From contig CP136066.1 of assembly GCA_032622095.1 (NCBI GenBank), positions 97,423,319-97,487,318 on the forward strand: a stretch of 64,000 nt of DNA. Direction: 5' to 3'. Shown in pieces: positions 35,506-47,380 of the stretch. The DNA is from Siphonodentalium dalli (Eukaryota; Mollusca; Scaphopoda; Gadilida; Siphonodentaliidae). Under the pieces are notes generated by a model. That model was given only the letters and a program-made list of their open reading frames with translations, was not told where the DNA came from and did not search any database. The first letter of the stretch is position 1. Each line of letters begins with the position of its first letter. A program made the position numbers and the translations under genes.

Positions 35506-35854
35506 GATAATCTCTATTTATCGTGATCCGATTCCATACATGTATCATGTGTCTCTGAATCAGAATGAGGCTCCATGCAGAAACATTTCTTCTTGAAATT
35601 GTTGTTATTGCATGATTAACTGTTGTGATTCGTTCATTAAATTTGAAGGCAATATATAATACGACTTCCCCGTCATCGCCCAATGTTTTGTGTTTTTCAA
35701 AGAAATATAACTCTATAAATTTATATTCCCGTTATTTAGTAAAATATCACCTTTACTAAATAAAAGGCACACCATAGAATCACACCACCGAGAGACACAT
35801 TTCAAGAACACTATAGGAAAAAAACCTGAGTGGGTGGGCTTGGGGGAAGGGAAC

Positions 35855-35935
35855 AGGAAGATTCGGTCACTGGAAGATTCGGCTCAGTATTTTTCGGTCG
35901 CAGGAAGATTCGCCTGAGAAGATTCGGCGGGGAGA
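35855..35935 (-). repeat. GAAGATTCGGC repeat cluster (copy 1)
   Basis: Five variants of GGAAGATTCGGC occur in about 80 bp. The inverse (GCCGAATCTTCC) is clustered at 42155-42232, so the two clusters form an inverted pair 6.3 kb apart. Confidence 0.7.
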
Positions 35936-37212
35936 TTTGGCCAGTCTATTGATCTGGTTAATTAGTGCAGGGATCTGGGGATTTTGGCTTGTTGGCAGCT
36001 TGGCCATTAGAGCCCGAAGCCCACGCCGCCGCCGTCAGCCATGTTGGCCACCGCCTGCCATATTATCTCTAACGCCAGCCACATGAAAAAATCTCTGCCG
36101 CTGGAATTGTAAAATGGCTGAGCCGTGTGCATGGACTTATATGTCAAGCACAACAGTACTGTGAATCGCAAAGAACTAAATCGCATTGTCTGTATTTTGG
36201 CATACTCGCATGGACACAGCATGGTTGTTATATTGTTATATTATCAGAACACCTGGGCTATGTTGAATGGACTATTCCATTGCATGCTTTCATACAACTG
36301 AATGGGAGCATCAGTATTGAAGGTGTTAAAGTATAAATTGTTTATTTCGACACGACTCAGTCTCCGATATGATCATTGGCATTTGTCAATATATGCACAT
36401 AACCTGTAGAAGAGAATAGAAAATAGTTTGCAATATTATATCATTACTATCGGATTCATCATTCAATGATACATGCATATATATCGTAAGATGCCAGTGA
36501 TGATCTAGCAGTCTGAAGTCGACAGAAGTCCTAATGTAACTTATACCGATTAGATGGGAAACTACATATATAGTACATCCATGCCAGTCCTTCGTGTAAT
36601 TTCGCCATGATGGAAAAGCCCAACACAAAAAGAGCACATGTGGTCTGGAATTCTACCGGTTCACCACAAATGCTAAAACAAACGGCCTATATACATGTAT
36701 ATAACCGGGAATTAGAAAAATTGCGGTATGAAAATATACTGAATGATAACGTTTCAGCCTACTGAGCCGCCATATTTCTTCAGCCACGAACGTCGCTACT
36801 GAGCCGGCTTAGCTAGCTAACCAGCCACAAAATTGGTTGAGCCAGCCGCGAAAACTATTTGTCGTGGCTTCGGGGTCTATTGGCCATGGTCTTTGTATTA
36901 TTGAAAGAACATTTAGTTGTAACAATAACAATTAATTGACGCGATTGTGGGATCATTTACAAGGGTCTTGATTAACTCAGTTGTAGTAATAACACACTTT
37001 ATTAGACGAATAATTAATATACTATTAATAAAAATTATGAAACATATCTACAGAAGCTAATAGAAGGTGTAACGGACAATACAAACATACAGTAGCTATA
37101 TTGAATTTTTTAACTGAACGAAATTGACATTTATTCTTTATTTGAAATCACATAATTAATGACTTTGCTAACCCATTTTCAACCCAAATTTGATGGAGTC
37201 AAAATAATGGAT

Positions 37213-38810
37213 TGTGCTCAAGTTTGAGCTATTGCCATGGATTGGTATCCGTCGTCCGTGTGTGTGTGCGTGTGTGATGCGTCAACAATTTCCTTTAGCA
37301 CGGGCTACAGTTCGTACCTTTGGTCCAATTATTATGAAATTTGTCATGGATGTTGACATTGACATGTAGATGGGAACGAGTCATTTTGAGGTCATTCAGA
37401 AAAAAAAACATGGCCACCAGTGGCCATCTTGGATTTCAAAATTCAATCCATTAGCACGGGCTACAGGCCGTACTGTTCATCTTATTGTCATGAAATTTGT
37501 CATGGATGTTAATATTGACATGTAGATGGGAACGAGTAATTTTGGGGTCATTCGGCCAAAAAAGATGGCCACCGGCAGCCATCTTAGATTTTACTCTTTG
37601 CATGACTAAATTCTTTGACACGGGCTACAGGTCGTACCTTTGGTCAGATCATCATAAAATGTGTCATGGATGTTAACAATGATATGTAGATGGGAACGAG
37701 TCATTTTGGGGTCATTCGGCCGAAAAACATGGCCACCAGCAGCCATCTTGGATTTTACTCTTTGTATGACTAAATCCTTTAGCACGGGCTACAGGTCGTA
37801 CCTTTAGTCTGATCATCATAAAATTTGTCATGAATGTTAATAATGACATGTAGATGTGAACGAGTCATTTTGGGGTCATTTGGCCAAAAAACATGGCCGC
37901 CAGCAGCCATCTTGGATTTTACTCTTTGTATGACTAAATGCTTTAGCACGGACTACAGGTCGTACATTGAGTCTGATCATCATGAAATGTTTCATGGCTG
38001 TTGGAATGTAGATGGGAACGAGTTATTTTGGGGTCATTCGGACGAAAAAACATGGCCGCCGGTGGCCATCTTTGATTTCAAAATTCAATCCATTAGCACG
38101 GGCTACAGGTCTTACTGTTCATCTGATCATCATGAAATTTGTCATGGATGTTAATATTAAAATGTAGATGGGAACGATTTAATTTGGGGGTCATTCGGCC
38201 AAAAAACATGGCCGCCAGCAGCCATCTTGGATTTTACTCTTTGTATGACTAAATCATTTAGCACAGGCTACAGGTCGTAATTTTAGTCTGATCATCATAT
38301 AATTTGTCATGGATGTTAACAATGACATGTAGATGGGAACGAGTCATTTGGCCAAAAAACATGGCCGCCAGCAGCCATCTTGGATTTTACTCTTTGTATG
38401 ACTAAATCCTTTAGCACGGGCTACAGGTCGTACCTTTAGTCTGATCATCATGAAATTTTTCATGGCTGTAGAAATTGGAATGTAGATGGGAAAAGAGTCA
38501 TTTTGGGGTCATTCGGACAAAAAACATGGCCGTCAGCAGCCATCTTGGATTTTACTCTTTGTATGACTAAATTTTTTAAGCTACAGGTCGTACCTTTAGT
38601 TTGATAATCATAAAATTTGTCATGGATGTTAATAATGACTCGTAGATGGGAACAAGTCATTCGGCCAAAAAACATGGCCACCAGCTGCCATCTTGGATTT
38701 TACTCTGTGTATGACTAAATCCTTTACTGCTCATTTTTTACACTCCTTTTTAATCTCTCAATTCATTGCTCATCACAAAAAATTACCTTCTTTACAAAGT
38801 TGAGCTACAG
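37213..38810 (+). mobile_element. AGCTCAACTT element (copy 3) with nine ~158-bp units, split by an insertion
   Basis: CATGGCCRCC..CAGCCATCTTGGA recurs near 37410, 37565, 37729, 37891, 38051, 38207, 38360, 38527 and 38675, a mean spacing of 158 bp. The end AAGTTGAGCTACAG is cut at 38810 and resumes at 41657 with GCTACAGTGTCATTGACAC, so 38811-41656 is a later insertion. ORFs on either strand are phase artefacts of the array. Confidence 0.8.
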
Positions 38811-38906
38811 CAGGGTTTCCGCTAGGCCGGCTGCGGGTCCGTCCCACGGACCCATTCCCCTCACAGACGATCTGTTTGATTCATACATGTACCAAAAGTC
38901 AGTAGC

Positions 38907-39969
38907 CAGGGCCTGACCCAGCCCGTTTTCGACTCCCATATACCGGGTTTGGGGACATTGAGTTTGGGCGCCCAAACAAATTGAAGGCAAAAAAAAATAT
39001 TTAATTTAAAAAAAAATTCAGGTCCCAATTCATATTATAACAAGATACACAGCATTTATGTATTTATATATATTGACATAAGACATTTAAGTTTACAAAA
39101 AGATTTAAGTTTAACAGTTGGAATCATACTGTAAAGTATGTTTGGTTCTATCTAGCTTTCATCTGTGAAAACTTCAAATAGTTCAGGTTTGTTACCATTC
39201 AGCCTTCAGACTTTAGTATTTCAATCAAATTAAAGCGAAATTACACAATACAGTATAGGAACAGTGACAATTTGATCAAATCAACCTGGTTATCAGGTGG
39301 GATCTCATAATACCAAATGAATAATTAACGTAGAGATTAGTTCTAATTACTAGGGCCGTAACATATACCGGTATATCAATTGGAAACAAATAGAACAACA
39401 CAACATAATTTTTAGAGTGTTTAACTACAAACCTAGAAATAAGAAATAATGAAAAATGTTACAGGACTGTTCATTCTATCTTTTTCATCTCAGTCATACA
39501 GTGGCGCATATTATACATTATTAGATTATATTATGCATTATTATGATAATATATTAATCTGTTATCATTATGTGTGTTTGTTTAATTCTGTTAAAAACAA
39601 TGTTATCTTGTAAGTTGAAATAAATATGTTGGTTCATTGTGTCTTTTCTTTTGTGTATAAATATAAATTGAATTCAATGTATTAAATGAATTTTGTTTTC
39701 TAGCTTAAGTGACTCTGGTCATATTAATAGCTACTGAAAGTATAAAATTCTCTTTGGTTAAAAAATTAAAATCATCCTTCAGATATGCCCAAGATCACTC
39801 TCAGAGCATTGAAATTTCAAAAAATTTCCGGGGAAGGCCCCCCCCCCAGGACCGCCCCAATTGAGAGGGGCCACCCCTCTCATACTCTCCCCGGCTCCTG
39901 CCTTTGGCAGTCGGTGATGACCTTCGGTCATCGGGAGGTGGCCCCAAATAAAACCTGGATCAGGCCCTG
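38907..39969. mobile_element. 1.06-kb element, CAGGGCCTGAYCCAG ends, nested third layer
   Basis: The left end CAGGGCCTGACCCAG pairs with the right end CTGGATCAGGCCCTG. GTAGC (38902-38906 and 39970-39974) repeats outside. The interior from 38990 to about 39350 closely matches 60600-60960 of a sister element. The right part has CCCCCCCCCAGGACC and ATCGGGAGGTGGCCCC. No intact ORF is present. Confidence 0.75.
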
Positions 39970-40536
39970 GTAGCAATATGTCGTAAAAAATCTGCCTGCA
40001 ACGGGAGTTCGGGGTTAAACAGAATACTGGTGAAAAAGCGGGTCAAATAGCGACATTAGATACAGCGTAATACATGTAGCGGTAACTTCAAAGAATGCCG
40101 GACTGTTGAGTGCGGATATTTTTGTGCACGGGATTCCATGGATGAAACTACTCAGGCCTGAAGACCCCGTGCTATCGTACGATTACATAATTCGATCAAA
40201 GAACACCCAATTGCTGAGTCGGGACATTTTTGTGCAAGTGATTTTCGTGGATGAAACTACTCAATGTTGATCATTTATCTTATTGCTGTATTATCATTTG
40301 TTTTGAGTTTGATGTAAGTGAAGTTCCTGAAAAATACATGTGATTCTCTACGTGTGTTGATTATTATGCGTATATTGCCATGCATACTCAACAAAATCCC
40401 AAAGTGATTTATTTCACAATTATACGGAACCTGTCCCAAATCAGTCTTTATAGCGGGAATTCATAGTGAAAACACCATTCATTTAAGCTGTATTACATGC
40501 ATGGAGGATAAACATGAACACATACATGTACATGTA

Positions 40537-40560
40537 CCCCCCCCCCCCCCCCCCCCCCCC
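40537..40560. repeat. 24-nt C run
   Basis: Uninterrupted C run after ACATGTACATGTA. Confidence 0.95.
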
Positions 40561-40704
40561 AATATGGAGACAAAGTCAAAGTACGGTTAATAATAGTTTC
40601 GTTGTCACGCCTGGGTCCCCAAGCACAATCAACTCAATTATATTTTATAACACGTTGGCTAAAACTCTGTTCTATAGCTGCGGTCGTCAACTGTTGTTGG
40701 ACTA

Positions 40705-41032
40705 AAGCTAGCCACACATGCTTGCGTATGGTGCGTTGCGTTATTTTTATCGCATGCGATTGTCGGAAGGAAAATCAAATAGAAATGCACGGGCACCCAC
40801 ACATGCATGTGGTTCCGATGCGAAACTATTCTGACGCTCCGATTTTTATCGGACCGAAAATACTCGTATTTTCCATCTGACAGAAATCGTCGCTCCGTTT
40901 GCGTTCGCATGTAAATCCATGGTGAAGTGACTGAAACGATCACTATCGGACAACGTTCGCATGACCCCAACGGCACGACGAACGGATCCGATTATTTTCG
41001 CTAACGCATACGCAAGCATGTGTGGCTAGCTT
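40705..41032. mobile_element. 328-bp TIR element, AAGCTAGCCACACATGCTTG ends
   Basis: A perfect terminal inverted repeat of about 27 bp (AAGCTAGCCACACATGCTTG and onward) bounds a relatively GC-rich interior with TCGCATGCGATTGTCGG and similar words. The TSD is unclear. It sits inside 38811-41656. Confidence 0.8.
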
Positions 41033-41663
41033 ATTAAATACAGACTATTGAACAAGCTACGCGTTCCGAATGAAAGATTTCGCTACCATTCGTATTTCTC
41101 TGCTATAAATATCTCCTGCAGACAAACCCTGCAGTATGACGTCACAGGGCACAAATTAGTTTTACGATTGACAGAATATATAATCCTGTCAGTTTCATTT
41201 TCGCTGACACTACTTACTTGAAATTCTAAGAAATGCTTTATTCAATTCTCTTTGCAAGGTATTATTGGTCAATGGCAGACTCAATGCGTAGATGCTTTTT
41301 AGTGTTTAGATTCATTATACCTGTTGGAATCTTATTGTAAGTTATAAATTTGTAAACACTGTAACTCGTAGCTCGTTCATTTATATAGTCTTCAATCAGA
41401 CGGCAGTCTTACGTACGTAATTACATGACTAATTATTTGGATACCATCAACAGAATTAATCCACCCACGGAAATGATCGACTTGCATAATATACGTAGCT
41501 TTGGATTGCTTTGTGGGACACTCAGGTGCAAGAAAATGGCTACTTTTCAGTGTCAAATAACAAAATTTTCGCCCGACAGGACAAACCATGGTCGTCCCGT
41601 CGCGCTATGTGTTTCCCCAATACGGACTCATTAATTTTCCCCTGGCGGAAACCCTGGCTACAG

Positions 41664-41690
41664 TGTCATTGACACTTTCATTATTATAAA
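41664..41690 (+). mobile_element. Right terminal piece of AGCTCAACTT element copy 3
   Basis: TGTCATTGACACTTTCATTA continues the end word broken at 38810; compare 22264-22286 and 43510-43532. Confidence 0.8.
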
Positions 41691-42154
41691 GTGCGTTTCT
41701 TAATATAGGTTTTATGATCCATTAAAAATGTATTTATCTTCTATGTGGTTGTTCGTTAGAACATTGTTCAAATATACACGATTCGGAGACATATAAAAAC
41801 AAACAGTGAGTATTTCTCACTGATATCATATCAGCATCTGAAGGGCATTCTGTATACTCCGTCGCCAGTTATGCAAACACACTTAGTGCCAACGTGAATT
41901 GAGTGTGTAAGACTGAACGACCGATCAAACATTTATTATAATTATAAGTTTTGCCTTGAATGCTTATTAATAGTAATTTCTTATATAGTGCTCGAACGTC
42001 GTATTTGGATTTACCACACAATGTGTAAGTAATAACGATTTATCCATGTAAAAACTATTCAAAAATATATGTCTTTATTATAAACATAAAATTTATGTCA
42101 AAAAACAACAACCACAAAACACAAAAAATTCCTCCCCAAAAATTGGTCTAAACC

Positions 42155-42232
42155 TAGGAAGATTCGGCCGATACAACCAGCCGAATCTTCTCAGCCGAAT
42201 CTTCCCAGCCGAATCTTCCCTCAGCCGAATCT
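42155..42232 (+). repeat. GCCGAATCTTCC repeat cluster (copy 2)
   Basis: Four GCCGAATCTTC words in a row follow one inverse copy at its left. It is the inverted partner of 35855-35935. Confidence 0.7.
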
Positions 42233-42404
42233 TCACGGACCCTGGGGGAGGATGGCGGTACATTCTAACAAACTTCAGCCCAAAATTTACTCAACGGGGA
42301 AGTCGTGTGAGATTGCCAATTTTAATTCAACTGATCACCTTTTTCTTAATAAATTTCAGAGGTTGGTCGTAAGTTTAATTGGTCATATAATAAACACATT
42401 ATTA

Positions 42405-42556
42405 CTACAGTGAAGTGATCTGAGTCTCCACATCACATCACGTTGAGAAGGTGAGATCCCGGATCAGACTCGCAGCCTTCGGCAACTCGTCTGATCCGGG
42501 ATCTCACCATCTCAACTCAGCGTAATATTATGGAGACTCAGATCACTTCACTGTAG
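42405..42556. mobile_element. Hairpin element, CTACAGTGAAGTGATC family (copy 2)
   Basis: The arms match each other and copy 1 at 35356. Both arms here read GAGATCCCGGATCAG, but copy 1 has GAGATCAYGGATCAG in both. Confidence 0.82.
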
Positions 42557-42709
42557 TGATAATCTCTATGTATCAATATGGTACCATTCGGTTTGCTGCC
42601 CCTCTGGCCACCTCTATGGTCAGAAAATTCTTTTTTCATGAGGCTGCGGTGTTTCAATCAATTAAACAGTTGAGTTGACAGGTATATATATAAGTTATAA
42701 TACCCATTA

Positions 42710-43532
42710 TTAGCTCAACTTTACTTTGTAAAGTTTGAGCTATTGCCATGGCTTTGTCGTCCGTGTGTGCGTGATTCATCAACAATTTCCTTTAGCACGG
42801 GCTACAGGTCGTACCTTTTGTCAAATCATTATGAAATTTTTCATGGCTGTTGACATTGACATGTAGATGGGAAAGAGTCATTTTGGGGTCATTCGGCAAA
42901 AAAACATGGCCACCAGTGGCCATCTTAGATTTCAAAATTCAATCCATTAGCACGGGCTACAGGTCTCGACTGTTGGTCTGATCATCATGAAATTTGTCAT
43001 GGATGTTAATATTGACATATAGATTGGAACGAGTCATTTTGGGGTCGTTCGGCCAAAAAAACATGGCTGCCAGCAGCCATCTTGGATTTTACTCTTTGCA
43101 TGACTAAATCCTTTGGCATGGGCTACAAGTTGTATCTTTGGTCCGATCATCATGAAATTTGTCATGGATGTTAACAATGATATGTAGATGGGAACGAGTC
43201 AGTTTGGGGTCATTCGGCCAAAAAACATGGCCGCCAGCAGCCATCTTGGATTTTACTCTTTACATGACTAAATCCTTTGACACAGGCTACAGGTCGTATC
43301 TTTTGTCGGATCTTCATGAAATTTGTGATGTATGTTAACAATAAAATGTAGATGGGAACGAGTCTTTTTGGGGTCATTCGGCAAAAAAACCTGGCTGCCA
43401 GCAGCTATCTTGGATTTTACTCTTTGCATAACTAGGCCTTTTAACTTTTCACATTCCTAATCACTCCATTGACTGTAACACATGAAATTATTCCCTTTCC
43501 AAGTTGAGCTACAGTGTCATTGACACTTTCAT
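42710..43532 (+). mobile_element. AGCTCAACTT element (copy 4)
   Basis: Starts TTAGCTCAACTTTACTTTGT, has four to five CATCTTGGATTTTACTCTTT units and ends GTTGAGCTACAGTGTCATTG then ACACTTTCATTA. It is complete at both ends. Confidence 0.8.
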
Positions 43533-43650
43533 TACCACTTTAGAAGGCATTCTCTAGTAGATTAGGCCAAAACAAATACTTATTTGTTTCCTATTACGGT
43601 GCCAAAAAAATCCAGGTAGGTAGGTAGGGATTTTTTTTTTGTAATATATT

Positions 43651-43654
<4 letters not shown>

Positions 43655-43717
<63 letters not shown>
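43655..43717. repeat. 63-nt C run
   Basis: Uninterrupted C run at the left border of duplication unit A. The matching border of unit B (45722-45735) has 14 C. Run length is likely to vary and to be hard to sequence. Confidence 0.9.
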
Positions 43718-45720
43718 ATCGACAGTCAAGAAGGACATTAATGCTTACTCTTTACACTTGTGTTAAAAGGCTGTTCATGTATATTGCAAGTAAACAGTTT
43801 AATTTAGCACAATAGTATGATCACTATTGTCAATGTGGACAAGGAATTGCCTCCCAGGCACTCAACTATGCAGCTCTCTTTCAATTATTCTCTCTGTTTA
43901 AATTGTGGTGGCACATCTTCCTCATAGCAAAATATGGACATATCAACAGGCCCAAGACAAACACCATGCATACTAGGGCTTTTATATGACTTTATAATAA
44001 CACAACTTGTAAGATAATAACCCAAACCTATTTAAATATTTGGTCATACACCTCAGGACCTACATTTTAAGACACACCTCCCTGGCAGGATATCTCACAT
44101 GCCCCTCAGACACCCTGCTCTGGGTGTAAATGTTCCTCAGACACACCTCAATTGCATTGAAATATTTGGTCCCACACCTCGGGCATTGAAAATGGTACCA
44201 CAGCCCCACACATTGACTGAGGTACCACACCTCAGTGAGTCAGCATTCAAATTGCCCCCCAACTTCGAAGTAATTACCTTATACACACTGGCATATACAT
44301 GCTTGTAAGTTGTATACACCCGAACAAACCAGTAGATAATTTCATGTGCTTCTTTAGTGCCCAACCCAGAAGGGTGTTTCATATGGTACACATGCAGTCA
44401 TCTGTATACTAGTACTGTGTACATGTATATACATACTAGTAACTATGCATGAACACTTCTCTCATGTGCCAAATAAACGTGATGGCTTAATAATAGTGAT
44501 GGGTGGGGATTTAGGCTGAAATTAATAATAGTGATGGCAATTTCAATAGTATATAGGAGATATATCACAGTAGCAATGGTATATGTTATGCCTCTGAAAC
44601 ATGCCGAGCATTGCTCTTTGAACATGCTTGGCAGTTGGCACTATACAACACAACAGGTGCCTATTTTTAGAAGCAAATTTAATTTTTGAGACGGTGCACA
44701 TTTTTTGGGGATTGGCTGTCGGTCGGGGTTTGAATCCCACCCAATCCCAAAAATATTTGCACTGTCTCAAAAATTAAATTTGCCAAAAAATAGTGAACGT
44801 TGGGATTTTTTCTCCAAAATTAATAATCATGCTGACACTATTATTAGGCAACTGAGAGTATGAATCCTCGATTGACTTGGGATAGAAACTTTAAATTCTG
44901 AAATAGAATGTCTTCTACATGTATATTGCTCTCTAATAAGACTTCTTCCCACAAGGCATGGGAGTTGAACAAACAAAATTACCACAGTCAGGTTTTAAAG
45001 ACTGCAGATTTATTGCTGAGATTGGGATTCATCTGCAACCACAATTAGACATGTATTATTTTAATAGAAATATTTTTGTTTTTGTTAACGCCCACTTCCG
45101 ATGAAGTTGTCAAGTGATCATGCAAGGACAAATGGTAATAATAGTCATAACATGTCTGCATCTCAGGCTGCTAATAGGCCCTCGGACTTTTCATCGTTCA
45201 TGTCGGGTGGTTAATAAACCATATAGCCCTCTGAAATCATGTTATCGGTATATTAGGTTCACATTCACCATGTATACGTACTGTTATTTTAGACTGTGTA
45301 CATATGCTCTCTAAGAACACTGTCAATATAAATAGCGTAAAATTCAGAAAATTAGGCTTCTCAAAGCGACTGCGTGTCACATTCCTGCCGATTTTAATGC
45401 CACAAATGTTCTTTTAAAGGATCGCTATCCTGATGAAACAACTAAACACTATCGGAAAGCCACCTCTATTGTGATCACAATGATCCAAGTCCCATTACAA
45501 TCGCGTAATAAATAAGCCGAGAAATTTATAAATAATACCCCCACCGGTTGTCGGCTATCTCCATCGCAATTCCTCATATGACGTCAAATGAGTAAACTAA
45601 TTAAAAACACGGAATCGGAGTCGGAGTTAATTGTGTCTACCTATATGACGTCATATGAGTGGCGATGGAAAATGCGGAATCGACATCAGCACGTGAGTGT
45701 AATGGAATTACTGCGGGTAT
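43718..45720 (+). repeat. Segmental tandem duplication, unit A (2.0 kb)
   Basis: From ATCGACAGTCAAGAAGGACA to ATTACTGCGGGTAT the sequence is repeated almost without change at 45739-47380, offset 2021 bp at the start. Unit A alone has about 390 bp at 44680-45072, which begins with an inverted repeat (44673-44783). The 69- and 84-codon ORFs conserved in both units reflect the recent copying and do not indicate coding. Confidence 0.93.
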
Positions 45721-45738
45721 ACCCCCCCCCCCCCCTCC

Positions 45739-47380
45739 ATCGACAGTCAAGAAGGACATTAATGCTTACTCTTTACACTTGTGTTAAAAGGCTGTTCATG
45801 TATATTGCAAGTAAACAGTTTAATTTAGCACAATAGTATGATCACTATTGTCAATGTGGACAAGGAATTGCCTCCCAGGCACTCAACTATGCAGCTCTCT
45901 TTCAATTATTCTCTCTGTTTAAATTGTGGTGGCACATCTTCCTCATAGCAAAATATGGACATATCAACAGGCCCAAGACAAACACCATGCATACTAGGGC
46001 TTTTATATGACTTTATAATAACATAACTTGTAAGATAATAACCCAAACCTATTTAAATATTTGGTCATACACCTCAGGACCTACATTTTAAGACACACCT
46101 CCCTGGCAGGATATCTCACATGCCCCTCAGACACCCTGCTCTGGGTGTAAATGTTCCTCAGACACACCTCAATTGCATTGAAATATTTGGTCCCACACCT
46201 CGGGCATTGAAAATGGTACCACAGCCCCACACATTGACTGAGGTACCACACCTCAGTGAGTCAGCATTCAAATTGCCCCCCAACTTCGAAGTAATTACCT
46301 TATACACACTGGCATATACATGCTTGTAAGTTGTATACACCCGAACAAACCAGTAGATAATTTCATGTGCTTCTTTAGTGCCCAACCCAGAAGGGTGTTT
46401 CATATGGTACACATGCAGTCATCTGTATACTAGTACTGTGTACATGTATATACATACTAGTAACTATGCATGAACACTTCTCTCATGTGCCAAATAAACG
46501 TGATGGCTTAATAATAGTGATGGGTGGGGATTTAGGCTGAAATTAATAATAGTGATGGCAATTTCACTTTGTCTCAATGCCAAATAATAGTATATAGGAG
46601 ATATAGCACAGTAGCAATGGTATATGTTATGCCTCCGAAACATGCCGAGCATTGCTCTTTGAACATGCTTGGCAGTTGGCACTATACAACACAACAGGTG
46701 CCTATTTGTAGAAGGAAATTTTATTTTTGTTTTTGTTAACGCCCACTTCCGATGAAGTTGTCAAGTGATCATGCGAGGACAAATGGTAATAATAGTCATA
46801 ACATGTCTGCATCTCAGGCTGCTATTAGGCCCTCGGACTTTTCATCATTCATGTCGGGTGGTTAATAAACCATATAGCCCTCTGAAATCATGTTATCGGT
46901 ATATTAAGTTCACATTCACCATGTATACGTACTGTTATTTTAGACTGTGTACATATGCTCTCTAAGAACACTGTCAATATAAATAGCGTAAAATTCAGAA
47001 AATTAGGCTTCTCAAAGCGACTGCGTGTCATTTTTTTCACATTCCTGCTGATTTTAATGCCACAAATGTTTTTTTAAAGGATCGCTATCCTGATGAAACA
47101 ACTAAACACTATCGGAAAGCCACCCCTATTGTGATCACAATGATCCAAGTCCCATTACAATCGCGTAATAAATAAGCCGAGAAATTTATAAATAATACCC
47201 CCACCGGTTGTCGGCTATCTCCATCGCAATTCCTCATATGACGTCAAATGAGTAAACTAATTAAAAACACGGAATCGGAGTCGGAGTTAATTGTGTCTAC
47301 CTATATGACGTCATATGAGTGGCGATGGAAAATGCGGAATCGACATCAGCACGTGAGTGTAATGGAATTACTGCGGGTAT
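45739..47380 (+). repeat. Segmental tandem duplication, unit B (1.6 kb)
   Basis: Second copy of unit A. It lacks about 390 bp between two ATTTTTG-like words, and it has 21 extra bases near 46568 and 9 near 47030. Both units end in a promoter-like block with two TGACGTCA sites and CACGTG. Confidence 0.93.

Larger units (their letters stand above)
38811..41656. mobile_element. 2.85-kb element, CAGGGTTTCCGC ends, inserted in 37213-41690
   Basis: The left end CAGGGTTTCCGCTAGG pairs with the right end CCTGGCGGAAACCCTG. GCTACAG (38804-38810 and 41657-41663) is duplicated. The end type is hAT-like, although only 7 bp of duplication can be read. Inside are a 1.06-kb element, a 328-bp TIR element and a 24-nt C run. 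Confidence 0.75.

Noticed and set aside
37834-38154. 106-codon ORF with internal repeats (ERVILGSFGQKTWPPAAI)
   Set aside because: It is a translation of the ~158-bp array. Similar frames occur on both strands of every array copy.
44700-44760. T-arm-like GGGGTTTGAATCCCACC
   Set aside because: It lies inside an inverted repeat with no acceptor stem, D arm or A box at suitable distance.
44099-46412. Identical 69- and 84-codon ORFs at 44099/46120 (+) and 44137/46158 (-)
   Set aside because: They are conserved only because the DNA was recently duplicated. Overlapping frames on both strands are equally open, and no domain is recognisable.
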